Positions 36,295-50,200 of a stretch of DNA of 64,000 nucleotides are shown piece after piece. Numbering within the stretch: the first letter of the stretch is position 1; every line of letters begins with the position of its first letter. The notes under the pieces were generated by a model. It did not search any database. It saw only the letters and a list, made by a program, of their open reading frames with translations, and was not told the origin of the DNA. The translations under genes were made by a program, and so were the position numbers. This DNA is from Branchiostoma floridae (taxonomy: Eukaryota; Chordata; Leptocardii; Amphioxiformes; Branchiostomatidae): assembly GCF_000003815.2 (NCBI RefSeq), contig NC_049985.1, forward strand, positions 5,036,488 through 5,100,487. Reading direction: 5' to 3'.

Positions 36295-38806
36295 CCTTAG
36301 ATTGAAGCTTTTTATCTTGTCATCTTGGTCAAATTTTACTTCAAAATGTCCAAGAGCTTTTAGGAAAGACATTGGTACATTATTATCCATTATAGAAAAT
36401 CCATGTTTTACCTCAGATGACCCTGTCCATTTGCCCATTTGGTATATCATGCATTTTGAGATACGTGGAATAAGCATGACAAACATGGTAAGGAATTCTT
36501 GGTAATATTACTTGATATAATTTTACTTGCTTCTAGTGTTGATCAGATAACCAAACATGATTGATATGGGGACTGTGACTAAACAGCAACCTAAAGATAC
36601 AAGTTATGTAGATGTCACAGTTTGGAAATGTAAGATTGGCATCTGGATCTATAAGAATCCCTCATATATCATTCTAGGAGGGACATGTTGAAAAAAGAAG
36701 TACAAAAGAAATATTTATGTCATAATGAAGAGGAAGAAATCATAATGTAGCATGTACAGTTTGAATATGATACCATATGCAGTAATGACACTGCAGGTCA
36801 GATTTGAGGTATTTTATGGAATGGGTAAATGAGCGGCTCATTGTTTCAACTGCACATGCGTAGTGTGATGTTTGTGGGTAATACATCAAAGTTGAGGGCT
36901 TCTGAGAAATAGATGAAACACATTTGGACATGTACCAAGAATGGTTTTGACAAGAAGGGGCCATAAAATCTGACTTCCTTCATGTGTATCAGGAACTATG
37001 AACCCACTTGTTATTTTGTGTCATGTACATTGTATATGTTGTTAGTACAAAAAGGAGTGGATAGAATGATTGAATTAGCAGCCTTTCTGTGTGAGACTAA
37101 ATTCATTGGTGGAACGCAGTTGGGATCTGGTTTGTGCATTATCTTACATAAAGCCAAGATAACACAATCAACCTTGTACAGGTAGGAGTTAAGGCCACTT
37201 CCTTAATGTGGTGCAGCTTCTTCTTACATCATTGATGACTCCAGAGGCTTGTCAACCCTCCACAGGATGCCTTCTGGCGTACTCCCCGACCCTGTGTGAA
37301 TTATTTATGGGACTATAATATAATTCCTCCTGAAATCTCCTCCTGTATAAGGATGTGAAACCAGAGGCTAATTGCTTGCGGGGTGTTTGTATGTGTTGGT
37401 AGGTATTTAGTACTCTTTGGCTGGTACATATACATGTGTGCAGAAAGTGGTCTGTGAAACAATCAAAAAATTTGTACTGAAAGTGAAAGAGATTGCTTGT
37501 GGAGTTGGTAAAAAAGATGTGTCGTCGTAGAAGGGCAAAAAAGTGGGAAAGATTTCCTTCAGTACTCTTTGGCTGGTACATGTACATGTATGCAGAAGGT
37601 GGTCTGTGAAACAATACATAAATTGTAAACTGAAAGACATTTCTTGTGAAGTTGGTAAAATAAGACATGCACATGTACATCAGTGTTGTCATAGAGAGGC
37701 AAAGATTTGGGAAATATAGGAAATGTACTACGCTAAATTCATTTAATTTTTGTGGCGGGAGGAAAAAAGGATTTTCATGGTGTTTGAAGTTTGTGTTTGA
37801 AGCAGTTCTGAATTTATCTTGGTAGAAATGCAAATCACATTTCATGACATTGCACGAATATGAAGCCACTGCGAGCATTTCAAGGTTTAAGGTATTATAG
37901 GTAGACTTTCACCACCCTATTAAAGCAACAGTTGAGGCTCATTTGCATGAACTCCTGACTGCTACTCGCCTTTTCTTCATCTCTGAAAAAAGCCCTGAAG
38001 GAACTCTGCAGCAGCTGACAAGGAAAATCAGTTTTCATTCAAAGTGTATTTTCTCATTCTCAGTCGGCCCCAGGCAGTCAAAATCAACGGTAGTCGGACG
38101 CAGCGTTCCTAATATTAGAAATCAATCTCGCAAGACGCATCAAATAAGATTATGTAGTGGGTCCAATCCGAGAAGACGTGATGATTTACGATACAGCTAT
38201 GAGTTTGAATTTGACCTTGGATGCCGGCGGAATATTTTAGGTGTGGGTGTTATGCAGACAGCGTACCGTAGTGAAGATGGTAGCTATTGGAGGTACATGT
38301 AACGTGCTAATCTCCCATAATATGTGCAAATAACTGTTAATGCCATGGTGAGTGTATATCATCTTTGTTGTTTTAATGTCCTATGGTGCATTAAATGCCT
38401 AAGTTGTAGCATTAGCGTGCCATTCTGGATCCATGTTAAGATGACTCATGTAATAGAGATTTGTCATAGGCTTATATTGTCTGGTAAGTAACTGATGTTT
38501 TGTGAATTTTATGAGTTTGAATTTCTTTGTAAATACTATGGCATACTGCATAGGTGAAATGCTTAGGGTGGTTTTACATTCATAGGTTTTATAATGCCCT
38601 CGTACCACAAATATGTGTTTAAAATTATTACCACAGTAACTGTACAACAAATTTGTTTCAACTTCCTTATCAAATCAAAGCAAAAGCAAATGAGCCTATT
38701 ATAGCATAAGACAAGATATAAACATACTACATATTTGTATGTATTTGGTGGTATCACCCATGACATCCATGGGAATTGTTATTAATTACCGTGCACAGGC
38801 TGTGGA
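36295..38806. repeat. Non-coding DNA with a 152-bp two-copy tandem duplication
   Basis: TACTCTTTGGCTGGTACAT occurs at 37411 and 37563, each followed by a homologous 150-bp block (to about 37715). A 208-codon minus-strand frame across it has no coding character. Nothing else recognised. Confidence 0.6.
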
Positions 38807-38819
38807 ATGCAGCCTAGGT

Positions 38820-38910
38820 TGTTGGAAGGCTTTCAGCACCAAGGACAGTCATACAATAGGCAATTTCTAATTGTTAAAAATCTGGTAAAATACTTGAAAA
38901 AAGAAAGACA
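38820..38910 (+). repeat. Dispersed copy of the array 2 unit
   Basis: GTTGGAAGGCTTTCAGCACC and onward matches the array 2 unit over about 85 bp, including the core at 38832-38848 and CATACAATAGGCAATTTC. It lies 3.6 kb from the array. Confidence 0.85.
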
Positions 38911-40020
38911 AAATAGAAACATACTATGTATTCGTATGTGTTGTGTGTTACCGCCCATGCCATCCACAGGAATGGTTATTAATTACTGTGCACAGGCTGT
39001 GGAATGCGGTGGAAAGGCGCAGATGGTGTAGTGCTGTGAGGTCACTGCTACGAGATGGCGGCCATAATTTCAGTCTACATGTACACACCCGTTAAGGACA
39101 TGAAATAGTCAATTATTATCACGTCCATGTCGCTAACTGCGATCTAACGGTTTAACAGGAAGATTCTGTGTGGGTCACAGGGAAGCTGATGTGATTGGCA
39201 GCGCCGGGATTTCACGCGGCGATAATGCCTCTATTCTGTCCCGCTGTCACTTTGCTTTTGTATGGAATCCACAATGTGGATGTCAAATATTTACAATATG
39301 GTACTGGCCTTTGCATTGTGGATTTGGATTTCTGTTGTTTTTGTACCTTTGGCATTTACGGAAGACATCAGTTTGGACATCGTGTACTTAGGCATACGCA
39401 GAGAATTCTGAACAATGTTATTTTCCCCCCATTGATCGAGAGCGGCAATGAACACTTTGCAGGAAATGAACTCCCCGGTACTGACGTAATTTGGTGGGGA
39501 TCCATAAAAGCTGTGGGTGTTATACAGATGTGGCTTAGATGGAAAAACCTTTGATGCCTTATAACCGCGTGAAGTCGCATCTAGCCGTAATCTAATTACG
39601 CGATCAAAGATGTTTAGAAAGAGCAATTTCGGGATTTTGGAAAAGAAAACAAAGGGTGTACACAGACATCAAAGTCACACTACAGGTACTCTGCAGGGGG
39701 TAACGGAATTCAGCAGATGTTGGTAAAGATAGTTGCATGTGATTTGCATATTGATGATGTAAAACATGCTTTGGGGCAAGATATGCATGGTAGTCGGTTG
39801 AATCAGAGGCTTTGCTCTAATCAGGGTCTCTTAAGTCTAGTACACGCAGCCAGGCACATGGCTTACAATGTGTGCGTGGGCGGCTATTCCCTGACGAACC
39901 TGCATACCTGCAAGCATTGGTTTTTATGCATCTGTTAGACTTTGAAAAAATAAAAGGCAAGTGATAGGGAGCTGATACTTGTTTGCACCATATTCATAAT
40001 GTAGAATATATTCGACAGGC
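38911..40020. other. Non-coding DNA
   Basis: A YY1-like GATGGCGGCC at about 39054; no gene was recognised. Confidence 0.35.
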
Positions 40021-40214
40021 AGTTCACTTTTATCCGCAGGGTTACGTACATCCGTTGTATTTAATAACAGGGTATTAACTTGGTATCAAACAAAAATATT
40101 TGAAAATGTTAAAATCTGAAACCACCTTCCGTCGTGTTGATGTCCCTAAATACAATGCTTTTCAATACAATGGTTTGTATAGAGTTTGCCGACAGATAAA
40201 GGTGAACCTACGTT
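40021..40214. mobile_element. TTCACCTTTATCC fold-back element, copy 2 (diverged)
   Basis: AGTTCACTTTTATCCGCAGG and GATAAAGGTGAACCTACGTTA mark the ends; internal ACCACCTTCCGTCGTGTTGAT is the inner arm. Confidence 0.75.
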
Positions 40215-40614
40215 ACAACACTGTAAAAATGACATGCTGCTCTTTCTAAATTTTGAGTAGTAAGCCTTGTATAGTTTATATCATTATGTTACCGAAGGAA
40301 AACACATTGTTTTTGCTGGCCTGGTCTTATTTCTTCTGTTGTCAGCCAATGAAAAAAAAGAGATGACAAATTGAGAGTAGCAGACTAGCTTTCTAGCTTT
40401 TTGATTGTCCGCTACTACTAGTCTAGTCTACATGTAGTTATGTCACATAGTGGTGTAATTTTCGGCAACTTTTCTGGTCTTATCAGCCCATAGAAAATAA
40501 CAAGATATCTTCCTAGCCTCCTTTTGATCAAAAATTGGTTGGTGGTAAGTTGCTTTTGCGCTTTTGTTTTTCCCTTTTTACATCCTGCATTTTCGTCATA
40601 ATGTGGCCTTTCTA

Positions 40615-40807
40615 TAACGTTAGTTCACCTTTATCTGCGGGTTAACCTATATCCGTTGTTTATAGAAACAAATAAGGTATTTGGGGATAGCAAGTTGAAT
40701 TGACATATTGAATATCTTGCAATTTATTTTTGAATCGTCCATTGACTTGATACTTGTTTTTTAACAACGGATATAGACTGCCCATGAATAAAGATGAACT
40801 AGTGTTA
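40615..40807. mobile_element. TTCACCTTTATCC fold-back element, copy 3
   Basis: TAACGTTAGTTCACCTTTAT to AGATGAACTAGTGTTA, with ATCCGTTG/CAACGGAT secondary arms. Confidence 0.8.
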
Positions 40808-42796
40808 GTTATTATTTATTACGAGAAAACTGACTTGCATACTTTACTAGGTTATTCCACAGGAGACGGGAAGATGGACTATGCAATTTGCTGCCTCTTG
40901 AGGATCCTGATTTGTTACCTCTAATGTGTGGTAGAAAGCCAATAAAACAATTCATCTAGACTAAAGGCCAAGGAAGGTGTCACTATTTATTTAGTACTTC
41001 AGATTCAACACAGTTGCTAGCTGGGGGCACAGTCAGGTGAAGTCCAATACGCTACCTCGTGGAAGATTTATGCTTTTATTTGTCTTGTGTTTAAGTTATA
41101 GATCATTTAAACAAGGCAATATGTTATGTCCATATCCATATGTCGTCGAAGAGGTTCATCAGTCACATATGTTTACAATTACTATCAGTTTTTCTTCTAA
41201 CAGTGACTGTTTATTAAAGGTAGAGAATGAATTTACCAGTACATCTTGGACGCAGAGAATGGTCTAGTCTCGATCTTGCGAGTATCCATATGTGTTTTGT
41301 AGTAAATAGTTGACAAGGTTAGGACTGTGAATGAACAGTTACTGCTACCAAAGTTGATTGGAAACGTTATATTGTGTCAAATATGAAATTGTTCTTTATT
41401 GTACCATGTGCCCTTGTCTATAAACAGGACAATTTTCTATTCATGATGCTTGAAACTGTTATTAGTGATTAGTGTTCTGACATAAGACTGCTACATGTGT
41501 AGTTATAAGAAATAATTTCATATTATTTCATTATGGTCAGACAGTAGGCATACTGTTATTTGCAGTAATTACATTTTTGTGATTGTCAAGCATTAGTCAC
41601 TGTCAATTATTTGCCTCTATATGAATGCATTCTGGTCTCTATGCACACATAACTATTGTAGCATGTTGTAAACTAGTGGAATCATGTATTATTGTATTTT
41701 ATTGGTAGGGTTCAATTAGGCCTTTCTGATTCAGTCATATGGATGACATCCTCTGGGAACCCTGAAACTGATGCAAGTAGGGGAGTAAAAAAAAATTGCT
41801 AAATAAAAATTAAAATGGTCAATACAACCTAAAATGTTGGCTTATTGAATTGTAGCTTGTTGATGCATCCCAAACATAAACAGTGTGCAATATGTGTAAA
41901 TTTTTGTCTTACTCCATGTTATATGTTGTGATTGAGCTCTTTTGTGGAGGTTTTATGGTTGCTGATTTTATTTGGTTGTTCTAGCGCAAATTCATGACAC
42001 TGCGACAACGTCTACCTTATGCGTGACTACTGTACTGCGTAATTGTAGTTTTAACTGGGGATTTATTTCTAACAAAAATTAGCAAAGATCTCCTTTCCCT
42101 CCTATCATGAATTCATCGCACACCTGCCAAGTCCATTCGAACAATCCTCAAATTTTGACCGTGTTCCATGCATTAAAGGATGGTTTAATTTCACCAAGCA
42201 TTGATGTCGATATATTGATCCTAGCAGACTGAGGTCAAAGTCGAGTCTGGGGCAATTTATATTCGTCGAGATGATAGACATTAGAAATGAATACCACCAA
42301 TGAAAGTCTATCTTGCCCGAAAGCTTTTACTCTATATGGGAGTCGCAAATAATTCCTATAAAATTGCTATAGATCTCTCCGTATGCGCGCGGTTAATGCA
42401 TGATGCATGTCGTGTGTGTTTGGAATAAGGAGCGGAATCACAGGACGGAGGTAGGAGTCATTCTAAACCTGATTACACCACGGTGTGCGCATGTGATGTA
42501 TGCGTCCTTTCAGAACTTCCAGCATACCCCAGTGGTTTTGATGTAAGGCTGTCCTTTGACATATTGATCGCTTTACTCCATCTCAAAAAAGGAAGACACG
42601 AGGTCGGCGGCAACTTGACCTTCCCAACCTCCCCGTGCAGTCGAAATATGCATTTCATGGCCAGCATGTGACGAGTAAATTACCACGCTGAAAAGGGCAG
42701 CCAAAACAAAGCATCCCCATTGTGTCACAAATGATTATATTGTCTCTTTTTCCTGGATATGCTGAACTGATTATACTGCACCCGCTGGCTCATTGC
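40808..42796. other. Non-coding DNA
   Basis: No gene or repeat family was recognised. The stretch at 42060-42340 is unique and compositionally balanced, a candidate conserved element; untested. Confidence 0.4.
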
Positions 42797-43377
42797 CAGA
42801 TGGCACATACATAGTACATGTTTCTTCTGAATGTTCATTTGTTGGAGTTGAGCAGGAAACAGTGAGGTGTTTTTCAGTGTAATATATGGCCAGCATATTC
42901 CTGTTTCATAGTGTATGTATGATGTTGGACTGTTGTGTTGGTCCTACAGGGGCCACAGGTCCCTACATGTTTCTCTTGAATGTTTATTATTTTGTTGGAG
43001 TTGAACAGAAAACAGTGAGGTGTTTTCAGTGTGATGTATGGCCATTTTCCTGTATGTGTGACTGTGAAACCGTTGTGTTGTTTCCTACAGGGGCCACAGG
43101 TCCCTACATGCTCTTGAAATCAAGTTGAATGTTCATTATTTTGTTGGAGTTGAACAGAAAACAGTGAGGTGTTTTCAGTGTGATGTATGGCCTGTATATG
43201 TGACTGTGAAACCGTTGTGTTGTTTCCTACAGGGGCCACAGGTCCCTACATGTTTCTCTTGAAATCAAGTTGAATGTTCATTATTTTGTTGGAGTTGAAC
43301 AGAAAACAGTGAGGTGTTTTCAGTGTGATGTATGGCCTGTATATGTGACTGTGAAACCGTTGTGTTGTTTCCTACAG
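42797..43377 (+). repeat. Tandem array of 3' splice sites before the FRMPD4-like 5' exon
   Basis: Units of about 142 bp each ending TTTCCTACAG|GGGCCACAGG. Acceptors precede 42950, 43091, 43233 and 43378; only the last leads into the exon that carries the start codon. A further degenerate unit begins near 42797. Shared parts include GGAGTTGAACAGAAAACAG and GTGACTGTGAAACCGTTGTG. Confidence 0.93.
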
Positions 43378-43544
43378 GGGCCACAGGCCGCTGATGGGAG
43401 ACTGACAGCCGCCCAGGCTCCAGCTTAGAGGAGGATAAAATGGCTGATGACGTTCCTGCGGGCTCGGGGAGAGCGGATGGATGACCAGTCACAGCCTTGT
43501 AGATACAGCAGCGCTGACGTGAAGTGAGGTTGGTTCTGGCCGTG
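43378..43544 (+). other. Probable 5' untranslated part of the first FRMPD4-like coding exon
   Basis: Runs from the last acceptor of the array to the ATG at 43545. An in-frame TGA at 43515 shows that coding does not extend upstream in this exon. Confidence 0.65.
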
Positions 43545-43705
43545 ATGGATGCCAAATGGGTTTCCGTGGAGACGGGGGAGGCTGCGAGAGGGGAGGAGGA
43601 GATGTCGACAGAGAAGAAGGAGAAGGTTGTGCAGGACATCAACAAGAGGCTCCCGACTGGCTGGCAGGCACAGATCAACAGCCTGGACCGCATCTATTAC
43701 ATCAA
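43545..43705 (+). CDS. FRMPD4: FRMPD4-like coding exon 1: start and first half of WW1
   Basis: MDAKWVSVETGEAARGEEEM then a Lys/Glu-rich stretch and KRLPTGWQAQINSLDRIYYI plus AA, completed to Asn by exon 2. The donor is GTGAGT at 43706. The last 35 nt and the donor are copied seven times downstream. Confidence 0.9.
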
Positions 43706-44054
43706 GTGAGTTAAGTTATTACCTACAGGAGAATGGAGGTCTTGCTTTGGATGTGTCTGTATGTGTGTGTGTGTGTGTGTGTGTGTCTGTGACTCTTGAT
43801 GTTTTTGGTCAGCATAACATAAGAACCTCAGATCAACAGCCTGGACCGCATCTATTACATCAAGTGAGTTATTACCTTCTGGAAAATGGAGGTATTGCTT
43901 TTGATGTGTCTGTATGTATGTGTGTGTGTCAAACTCTGTAATTCCAGATATTTTTGGGCAGCATAACATAAGAACCTCAGGTCAACAGCCTGGAACGTAT
44001 CTATTACATCAAGTGAGTTATTACCTCCTGGAAAATGGAGGTTTTGCTTTGGAT

Positions 44055-44113
<59 letters not shown>

Positions 44114-44229
44114 TGATTCCAGATATTTTTGGAAAGCATAACATAAGAACCTCAGATCAACAGCCTGGAACGTATCTATTACATCAAGTGAGTTATTACC
44201 TTCTGGAAAATGGAGGTTTTGCTTTGGAT

Positions 44230-44286
<57 letters not shown>

Positions 44287-47200
44287 TGATTCCAGATATT
44301 TTTGGAAAGCATAACATAAGAACCTCAGATCAACAGCCTGGAACGTATCTATTACATCAAGTGAGTTATTACCTTCTGGAAAATGGAGGTATTGCTTTGG
44401 ATGTGTCTGTATGTGTGTGTGTGTGTGTGATTCCAGATATTTTTGAGGAGCATAACATAAGAACCTCAGATCAACAGCCTGGACCAAAGCTATTACATCA
44501 AGTGAGTTATTACCTTTTGGAAAATGGAGGTATTGCTTTTGATGTATGTCTGCATGATTGTGTGTGTGTGTGTGTGATTCCAGAATTTTTTGGACAGCAT
44601 AGCATAAGAACCTCAGATCAACAGCCTGGAACGTATCTTTTACATCAAGTGAGTTATAATTATTACCTACAGGAGAATGGAGGTATTGCTTTGGATGTGT
44701 CTGTGTGCATGTGTGTCTGAATGTGTAATATGTTTTTTAAATTTCCAAAATCGATACACTACCTTGTATCATCAAGTGAGTTATTATCTCCAGGAAAATG
44801 GAGGTATTGCTTTTGACGTGTCTGTATGTGCTTGTGTGTGTCTGTGTTTCCAGATGATTCTGGTCAGCATAGCATAAAAGCGTGTGTTTCTAGATATTGT
44901 TGGTCAGCATAGTGTAAGATCTGGACGGATTGTGATTTGTATTTTGCCATATTGTCAATCATCATGTTCTCACATAGTCAAGTTCATTATGTATCATCAT
45001 GTCTTTGAGTGCCTGTAGCACTTTCAGAGCTATATCTGACATCTATCTCCAGTAGATTCACTTAAAGGTTGTGTTCTCCAAATTTATAAACATCAATAAT
45101 CTAACACAACTTCCTTGACTATCTGTTGACTATGGATAGAAATTGTAACATTGATATTGATATCAGCTTTGGTACTGCACATTATGTTTAAGATAAATTT
45201 CCTTTAAAATGGCAGTATAAATTCAAAATTATAGATTTAGAATAAGTTGTCTCATAACCTGTGCAGATGTGAATGACTTTTTAATATGTCGACAGAAGTT
45301 GCAATTTTTTTTCTTCCTTTAGGCCACACCGATTTAATTTCTTGGTTCACGGATTCGCTCGCTCCTATTTTTTGGGAAAAAAAATGAAAATAAAAATTAC
45401 CACTCATCAAATTTTCACCATTAATGAAACCATTCACTGACTTTCTGGTGTAGCAAATTGACCTTTATATTATAAGCTCCTTAAAGTGTGGGTACAGGTG
45501 CTGTTACTGTACAAAAATAGTGTTTTTGTACTTTTTTCAAGCTGAAAACTTTTTTTCTTTATGTTTTGGATTAGCCGTTACCTTTACCCCCACCATTTTA
45601 CAATTTTTATTTTTATTTTTATTTCGCCCTTTCGCTCCATATTTTTTATGAAAAAATCCGTGAACCAAGAAATTAAATTGGTGTGGCCTTATCAAGGAGT
45701 TACAAATACCAAACTATTATTTTTAGCTGTTTTGTGGCATATTGAAATAGCTTATCAACTTTTGAAAATGGAATTTTAACGAAATTCCCAAACATATGTC
45801 AGACTCCATATCTTTAAAAACTTTTATAGCCACTCAACACCTAGACGGTTTATTTGGTTGATACATAGGAGGGAAATAACAAAGCTACTGGCCAAGCATG
45901 ATATTTTTATGGTGGTTTTATTGGGTTTTGGCTCCTGTTTCTGCAACTCAGTATGCATGCGAGAGTGGCCAAACTTGGTCCCTTGTGACGACAGCCCTGC
46001 ATTCCATAACTTTAATTGTGCATTGAGAAATGTGCAGGAGTTACATAATTCATAACTAAGGGAGGACAAGCTCAGTTGAAATTCAGAGAAAATTCTGGAG
46101 ACCTAAAGGAAGGCGTGACTAGAAAGATAACGATTTACCTGAAGGTTGTACCGTACAGTAACAGTTACTGTTCTCCTTCAAGACACTTCATCTTCTTCAC
46201 TGGGTTCTGCATACAGTTGGAGATGATGCTGGTTCACCTTTATCTTGGGGTAACCTATATTCGTTGTACCTAAAAACAGGATATTTAGGGATATCAAGTC
46301 GATGGAACATGGTTTCAAATCCCTTTTTTTTTAGATATTGTAGTTTGAAACCACCGTCTGTTGACTTAATATCCCTAAATATCTCAGTTTTGAACACAAC
46401 GGATAAAGGTTACCCCACAAATAAAGCTGAACTAGCATTACATCTGCATCTGCAATAGTTTGCCTTTCTACAAGACACTCCCGCTCAGTGATAGGCATGA
46501 CTAGAAAGATAACAATTTTTGCCTGAATATTGTACCCTACAGTTCTTTCACAAGATACTTCATCTTCTCACTGGGTTCTGCATATAGTTGTCGACATATC
46601 CTTCATCTGCAATAATTTGTTTTTTCACAAGACATTCCAGCTCAGTGATGGGTGGTGCTAGACTTTTTGTCTTCTTGGCATGAATTCAAGGAATGGTGAT
46701 CTACAACACTTTGACAATCATTCCTCAACTTCCTTCTAAAATGAGGGCAACACCTATGGGAAAGAGCACATCAAGAAAGACTTTAACCACCAAACTTTCT
46801 GCTAAGATCTGAGCAGAACCTTTAGCTTCCGGCCTAAAGTCTTGTAGTCGGCTTGAATCTAAATGTGGCAAGCCATAAAAAGGCCGTTAAAATAGCTCTT
46901 TTCCCACTGTGGAAGACATTTTGACTTGAGCTATTCTTATCCAGGGGGAAGTTTGGATGAGTCGGGATCGTTAACCCGAGGAACCTTACACAGCGCCACC
47001 CCGGGGGATTATCCAGCTGGAGTTTGTGAGTGGGACTCAGGACCTGAAACGTGTTCTAACTACATTAGTCCCACACAGCAGGTGCCATGCTGATGCCCCC
47101 ATAAAACACTATGGACTTCAAGACGTGCCCAAGAAAGGCTCTGCTACATGTACTATAAAATGTCCATTAAAAGGGGAAAAAAGAAGACAAGATTCTTAAC

Positions 47201-50200
47201 TGTTCAAAACTTTTAAGTAAACAGCTTTGCTAATATTAGATCATTGAAGGTGCCATGCTGATGGCCCCATAAAACACAACGGACCTCAAGACGTGGAAGC
47301 GTGCCGAAGAAAGGCTCTGCTACCATAAAATGTCCATCATAAGACAAAAAAGATTCTTAGCTGTTCAAAAGTTTAAAAAGTAAATAGTTTGTATTTTTTG
47401 TCCATTGCTTTACTAATACAACTGTAATTCCTGATTTTTTCAATGTACTTTTATGTTGATGGTTTTCAATGACGACTCAAACGTTAACTTATAGTTACTT
47501 ATGACAAATATAACATGAGACTTTTTTATGCGCACCTGCATGCCCAAGAAAGGCTCTGCTACCATAACATGTCCATCATAAGAAAAAAACGCAAGACAAG
47601 ATTCTTAGCTGTTCAAAAGTTATTACTAGTAGGAAAGTTCATCTGTGTTGGTAAATTACAGTATGGATAGCCTAAAATTTAACTAACCAAGTAATAAGTT
47701 GGGACACCAAATTTTCAGCTGACTCCATAAACAGTTTATATTTTTTGTCCATAATTGCTTTGCTAATATCAGATCATTGAATGTAAAATGTTTTCAATAA
47801 CTTCCATGACAAGTTGTTTGGAAATGTTGAATTATCATTCAATTATGGGAGCATTTTAAGAGCATATTTTTTGGATGCACAGTATGGTAAAGAAAAGGAC
47901 TGGTGCAGGAAGATATAAATGTTACGTGCACTGGAGCAGATATGCAGAAAATATATTTCCGATCCTGGCAGAGCCAAAACAACCACCTGTCACTGTTCAA
48001 TTTGTCACCAAAAACACTCCCCACTTTATACATTATAAACATGTAATTTGTAAGCTTAATAGATCCGAACTCAGCAAGCTCTTATGAAGAGCCTTGATTA
48101 TATGTCCATACAATGTAGTTAGTGAGCTTATGTAGCAAGGTCATTTGTGATGAAAGGTTGCTTCATTAATGATAATCCTCCACCTTGTTCTTTGCATAAC
48201 AATTGGGTATCTAATACCTACATACATACCTAGACCTTTGACCTCCAGGGTTGTAGGGGGATAAGGTAGACATGAATTCGAAGGTATCCTCAGGCTCCTT
48301 TCTCTCTCTCTCTCTTCCTCTCTCTCTCTCTCTCTGTCTCTATCTATTAGAATATGCCAGTTCTGAAAGGAGTATGTGCACGTTTGTTATGGCAATGCAT
48401 AAGAATTTTCACTGTGCCAATGTAGTCTAGAAACATCGACATAAGTCATACCTACCTACAATTGTTGTCTTTTGGCCTGCATGTCAATGGGGGGACAAGG
48501 TAGATATATAATGAAGTTAGAGAGCTATCTACATGGAGGCTCGTCTCTCTCTTGAAAGTTAAAGCAAGTCCGAAAACACATATCTCTCTTAAGTTGGTTA
48601 GTTAAGAAATTCCCCTTTGATATGGCTTGTCTTGAAAAACTGTCAAAAAGTAATCCTCCCTAGAACTAAAGCATTATTATCATACATTTGCAGTATAACT
48701 TGTTTAACTGCATATTTTCTTCAAGTTCTATAATTTTCACTGAACAAAATCACTTTTTGTCATCCTTGATTAAAAATGCAATCGTTATGCATGGTTTAAG
48801 GTGTGGTTAAAGATTGAATTTCATGCAATGTTTACAAGACTTTATGATAAATGGAAATGTCGCACCCTGCCAGCACTATATTAGCTTATTTGATGGGAAT
48901 GTTCTGTTATGTAAGATTCATGAGGTTATAACATATATGGTTTGAGAAATGGAAGATTAGTAGAAGCAACCAGGACTTAAATAACCATTTAGAAAGAGAG
49001 TGATTGATAAACATGTGGGATATTGCTGCAGTCAGCTAAGTTGGTACGCTTTACTCGACATTTTACACCTTCGTGTGACACTAGTTCTGTGATAATCAGT
49101 GCTCAAAACTCTCGGGGGAAATCAGCGCTCAGATGCATGTAGAAGTGAATTATGTCCATCCATCCACAGGAATTAATACAATCTGAGTTTATCCACCCCT
49201 GAGCTAATTCTGGAGTTTTCACAGCCATAATCTCATTTCAAGTGTTGTTGCTACCAGTTTGTCACAACATTGTCGGAAATGGGATAAAGGCAGGTAACCC
49301 TAGTTCACCTTTATCCGTGGAGTCACTTATATAGGTTACTCCACGGATAAAGGTGAACTAACATTACTAGTATGTGCACCAATGTTTTCTGAATGTTGTT
49401 TTTTGCTGTAAATTTATTCCTTTTAAAGACATCATAGATACTAAGCAAACAAGACAAAGTATTGACAGACACAAGTAATCAGACTTAGTTATAATTGCGT
49501 CCAAACCACCACTTGTACAGCATTAAAAAGGTACAAAACAATTAAACTAATGATAGCCACATAACCTGCTGAGTTGTTTTGTCAAAAGTCCAGATTCCTC
49601 TCAAAATATAAAAAGTATAATAAAAATAGCTAAAAAATTATGTTGCCATTTTGTAATTTTGGGTACACACCAGTTTTCAGAATGTTAAGTTTGACACACA
49701 AGGCAGCCAGCAACTTACCACACCATTACTCTAACAGCGTTTTCGCTGATGATTGCTCTTTTTCTTTAAAAAAATGGCGTATTTCTAAGAAACAGCACTT
49801 TGGTAGTACAGTGTTTTATCTTGGAAGTGAAAGTCGCGGCGTTAATGTACCTTTCCTGAGCCCATTTCTTGTCACAAGATCACCCTCTGACAATCATATT
49901 GCGACCACTGGGATGGATTTTACTTCCCTATCATACACACCAGGCTGGGACGGATTACGGAAACGCACAGTTGGAAGCCAAGTCACGTACGATCGTCTAC
50001 TTTTAGCAGCACGCTGGGCCAAAGGAGATGCCACTTAGGGTAACAATGAATAAAGTTCTGAGTAATGGTTGTCAGGGCTCGAAATACTTTTTTCTGCATA
50101 CCTGCACTGGCCCAGGTAACATTGAAAATTACCTGCACCAGGCAAATTTTACCTGCACCAGGCAAATTTTACCTGCACCACTCTAGGAAGTGTGGGTCAT

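Noticed and set aside
37252-37878. 208-codon minus-strand frame
   Set aside because: Covers a two-copy tandem duplication, has an amino-acid mix typical of random AT-rich DNA and no recognised domain.
43697-44720. Frames on both strands across the TG/CA-rich array (Cys/Val-rich and His/Thr-rich peptides)
   Set aside because: Microsatellite translation products; the only coding part is the true exon ending at 43705.
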